NCBI GenBank assembly: GCA_947479075.1 | Contig: CANJZR010000106.1 | Location: forward strand, 1 to 9,580 | DNA length: 9,580 nucleotides | Source of the DNA: Planctomycetaceae bacterium | GTDB taxonomy: Bacteria; Planctomycetota; Planctomycetia; Planctomycetales; Planctomycetaceae | Reading direction: 5' to 3' | The notes under the pieces: generated by a model | Told to the model about the DNA's origin: nothing | Database searches by the model: none | The model's input: the letters and a program-made list of their open reading frames with translations, nothing else | Translations under genes and position numbers: made by a program | Part shown: piece by piece, positions 7,022-9,580 of the stretch | Layout of the letters: every line of letters begins with the position of its first letter | Position numbering within the stretch: position 1 is the stretch's first letter

Positions 7022-8407
7022 TCACTTCCCGATACAAAACCGGCTGAAGATTCGAGCCAGAATATCGTCCGTATGCACTGCCCCACAGATCTCGCCCAGG
7101 GCTTCCAGTGCACCGCGCAGCTCAATGGAGATCAGTTCATCGCCATGATGTTGCTGAGCTGCAATGAGGGCCTGCCGCAAACCGGATAGACAGCGTTCGA
7201 GCGAATCGCGTGAACGCGCGGCCGTCGTCGCCAGCCATTCTCCGCGATGGGCCGCCTGGTTCGAGAATCGTTCGATCAGAGTGTGTTGTAGTTGATCGAG
7301 CCCGTGTCCCGTTCGTGACGAGACGACCAGGGCCTGCGCTGCAGATGCCGTATGCTTGTCAGTGGAGGTGTCACCTTTTGTCCAGACTCTCAGGATATCG
7401 CGAGACTGCGACGCCGCCTGCTGAAATTGATTCTCATCCAGCAGTGCCTCCTCGCGAGTCGCTACCGGAGAGGAACACCAGACGACTAGATCGGCGTGTG
7501 TGACCTGCAGTTGCCGCAGACTTTCGGCCTGAGCGGTGATGAAATCCAGACTGGCATCGACACCCGCCGTGTCGATCAGCTCAAACGCCTGGCCGTTCCA
7601 ATTGAACTCCGCACAGAGGTAGTCACGTGTCGTTCCCGCCTGATCGGACACGATCGCTCGCTGTTCTCCTAGCAGGCGGTTGAACAGTGTGCTCTTACCC
7701 GCATTGGGAAGCCCCGCCAGCACGACGCGCGGGCGGGTCCCACTGACCATGCGGTCTTCGCACTGCTGCCACAGCTTCGTCGCGAAACTCAATGCCTGAT
7801 CGATACGTATCTGCATCTGTTCGCGCTGCACGAACTCGATGTCTTCTTCCACGAAGTCGAGCCCCGCTTCCAGATCAGCGAGATCCAACAGGAGCAGTTC
7901 GCGGATCTCGGCGATCTGTCTCGACAGACCTCCCGCCAGCTGGGTCAGGGCGGTTTGCAACTGTGCATGGTCGGAGGCATCGATCACCCCGAGGACCGCT
8001 TCGGCCTGAACGAGGTCGACTCGCCCGGCCAGGAACGCTCGCAGCGTAAACTCTCCGGCACGAGCGGGTCGTGCTCCGCGTCGATAGAGCTGCTCAAGGA
8101 TCGCGTCGACGATTGGAGGCGAACCGATGAAATGCAGCTCCGCCGCAGGTTGACCGGTGTAACTGCGTGAGGTGGGCCAGAACCAGAGATCGACAGGAAT
8201 CGGGACCCGCCAGCCGTCGATTTGAAAGCCACCCACATAACGGCTCGCGCGACGACTGGTCTTCCAACGATCGCCCGAAGGCTCCGCCGTAAACGCTGTG
8301 AGCAGTACGTCCATGACGGTCTGTCCGCTGAGACGGATCACACTTTTCTCGGCAGGACCCGGGGGGGTCGCGACAGCTGCGATCACATCTTCCCAGTCGA
8401 GCGACAT
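7022..8407 (-). CDS. mnmE: tRNA modification GTPase MnmE (TrmE), divergent
   Basis: MnmE, together with MnmG, installs the carboxymethylaminomethyl group on wobble U34 of certain tRNAs. The 461-residue product has the full family layout. The N-terminal tetrahydrofolate-binding domain (about 1-120) includes DVIAAVATPPG and SYTGQPAAELHFIGS. A helical domain with RPARAGEFTLRAFLAGRVDLVQAEAV follows. The inserted G domain (about 225-385) has G1 GLPNAGKST (232-240), G2 GTTRD (258-262), G3 DTAG (279-282) and SSRTG (363-367). The C-terminus is GEICGAVHTDDILARIFSRFCIGK-like, with the essential Cys of CIGK (458-461). Several usual residues differ: the GRGG after ATPP is replaced by GPAEK, YTGED/GHGG by YTGQP/IGS, the NKxD motif by TKGD (343-346), and Thr291 stands where the catalytic Glu is expected. 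The gene starts three bases after the upstream membrane-protein stop and converges on phoB. Confidence 0.93.
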   Translation of the reverse strand: MSLDWEDVIAAVATPPGPAEKSVIRLSGQTVMDVLLTAFTAEPSGDRWKTSRRASRYVGGFQIDGWRVPIPVDLWFWPTSRSYTGQPAAELHFIGSPPIVDAILEQLYRRGARPARAGEFTLRAFLAGRVDLVQAEAVLGVIDASDHAQLQTALTQLAGGLSRQIAEIRELLLLDLADLEAGLDFVEEDIEFVQREQMQIRIDQALSFATKLWQQCEDRMVSGTRPRVVLAGLPNAGKSTLFNRLLGEQRAIVSDQAGTTRDYLCAEFNWNGQAFELIDTAGVDASLDFITAQAESLRQLQVTHADLVVWCSSPVATREEALLDENQFQQAASQSRDILRVWTKGDTSTDKHTASAAQALVVSSRTGHGLDQLQHTLIERFSNQAAHRGEWLATTAARSRDSLERCLSGLRQALIAAQQHHGDELISIELRGALEALGEICGAVHTDDILARIFSRFCIGK

Positions 8408-8410
8408 GAG

Positions 8411-9580
8411 CTATTCGCCCGTTCGAATGGTGGCTTCCTGCTCACGGCGCTCCACTGCTGCCATCCCGACGATGGGCAGTTCCCCGAGCGTCGACTGCCG
8501 ATCTTCGGTCAGCTGATCGAGTGGAGTTGCGTCGACACTCTGCCTCAGCAACAGGAACATCACCGTAGCCGCGACCCAGAAGAAGCTGTGAGCGAAGGCA
8601 TTCACGGCGAGTGTGATAATCCCGCGACTGAACTGCAGCAGGTTGTGTGTGAAGACTGGATCGACAGGCTTCACAGCCTGAAAGGTGTCCAGTGTTGAGG
8701 GACTGGCTCCCGATCCAAACGACATGAGGGTCAGATACTCAGCCTGTCCCGCCAGCCAGCGGACGCCAAACAAAGTGCATCCACCGATGAACAAGATCAC
8801 ACAGGACATCCAGACCACATACCAGGGGCGGCTGAAGAGATAATTGTACGACCGGCTCAATCCGTCGAACGCGTCAGTGCCTTCGACTCCGACCGTGGCG
8901 ATCATCAGTGGCCAGCAAAACGTCAGCCCCATCAAGAGCAGGGCCAGCACCGCGCCACAGAGCCAGAGGAAGAACCAGCACCCCGCGATCAATGGCTCAC
9001 CGAGCCCCGGCATCCGACTGACCCAACCGGCAAACACACAGGGCAGCCAGAACGCAGCAATCCCAATCATGGGCAATAACGGGGATGCAAACGCCGACAC
9101 GACACGCTTCCGGCAGTATCTCCATGCCTCGCCCCAGCCAACATCCCGCCCCATGAAATCGAGTGCTGTCAGTCGGCACAGAATGGTGCCCACCACAGCC
9201 CAGACGAACCACGTCCACAACAACTCAATCAGATGAATCGAACTTTCTTTCCAGTGAAATTTCGATTCAATCAGCTGCTGCCCCTGTTGCAACACCTGTG
9301 TCAGTGGAGTGAAAGTCTGGGGCCCCTGGCTGACGGCCATGCGGATAGCCGACCAGGGATCCGCCAGGATCTGATCGGCGTGAGGCTGAGGAACCGGAAC
9401 ATCCTGGTACAGATAACCCCGTTCCCACGGAAACGGACGGTCCAGGTGGACCGGCGCTTTCTCTTCGAGCGACCATGATCGCAACAGATTCGGTAGCGAC
9501 AACAACACCAGCGCCAACATCGACAGTGCGATCTTGCGAGGATCAAAAGCCATCCGCAACGAGGATGGAATGTGCAGCCA
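8411..9580 (-). CDS. Multi-pass membrane protein of unknown function, 5' end outside window
   Basis: I do not recognise a named family. The frame runs open to the right edge: before a TTG at 9559 and an ATG at 9553 it continues as WLHIPSS, which reads smoothly into LRMAFDPRKIALSM, so the gene probably begins outside the window. Counting from the TTG, hydrophobic segments lie near 10-26, 109-130, 158-179, 191-222, 247-268 and 315-338, about six membrane passes. A hydrophilic loop of about 80 residues (27-108, rich in Pro and Gln) lies between the first two, and there is a polar tail of about 40 residues. A conserved-looking block, GTDAFDGLSRSYNYLFSRPWY (227-247), sits just before the fifth segment. 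The stop is three bases from the mnmE ATG, so both are likely translated from one transcript; this gives no clear hint of function. Confidence 0.75.
   Translation of the reverse strand, partial: WLHIPSSLRMAFDPRKIALSMLALVLLSLPNLLRSWSLEEKAPVHLDRPFPWERGYLYQDVPVPQPHADQILADPWSAIRMAVSQGPQTFTPLTQVLQQGQQLIESKFHWKESSIHLIELLWTWFVWAVVGTILCRLTALDFMGRDVGWGEAWRYCRKRVVSAFASPLLPMIGIAAFWLPCVFAGWVSRMPGLGEPLIAGCWFFLWLCGAVLALLLMGLTFCWPLMIATVGVEGTDAFDGLSRSYNYLFSRPWYVVWMSCVILFIGGCTLFGVRWLAGQAEYLTLMSFGSGASPSTLDTFQAVKPVDPVFTHNLLQFSRGIITLAVNAFAHSFFWVAATVMFLLLRQSVDATPLDQLTEDRQSTLGELPIVGMAAVERREQEATIRTGE

Noticed and set aside
8844..9236. Plus-strand open frame (130 codons) opposite the membrane protein
   Set aside because: The minus strand shows clear membrane-segment periodicity and continuity to the mnmE junction; the plus-strand translation is a low-complexity polar shadow.

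Overview
The window holds a phosphate-starvation (Pho/Pst) locus followed by two genes on the opposite strand. It looks like a chromosomal segment of a Gram-negative-type, GC-rich bacterium. The protein flavour suggests Planctomycetota: divergent but complete Pho proteins, mostly no clear Shine-Dalgarno sequences, and a divergent MnmE beside an unrecognised membrane protein. This placement is an inference from pattern recognition, not a database match.

Left part (about 1-7018, + strand): a PhoR-type histidine kinase whose frame runs off the left edge, then pstS (phosphate-binding lipoprotein), pstC and pstA (permease subunits), pstB (ATPase), phoU (signalling and regulatory protein) and a PhoB-type response regulator. 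The genes are tightly packed. The only gap that looks like a real promoter region is the 142 bases between phoR and pstS. It contains short repeats of the TTAACA/TTCACA type, three of them exactly 11 bases apart, which is the kind of array that PhoB/PhoP regulators bind. The expected logic is that PstSCAB imports phosphate, PhoU reports transporter state to PhoR, PhoR phosphorylates PhoB, and PhoB activates the pst cluster.

Right part (7022-9580, - strand): mnmE (tRNA U34 modification GTPase) converges on phoB with three bases between the stop codons. Upstream of mnmE, three bases away, is a multi-pass membrane protein of unknown function that runs off the right edge.

I found no RNA genes, mobile elements, CRISPR arrays or integration sites, and no sign of a wholly new system. 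The points most worth a second look are the MnmE G domain, which seems to lack the usual catalytic glutamate and the NKxD motif, the separation of phoR and phoB to opposite ends of the locus, and the repeat array before pstS.
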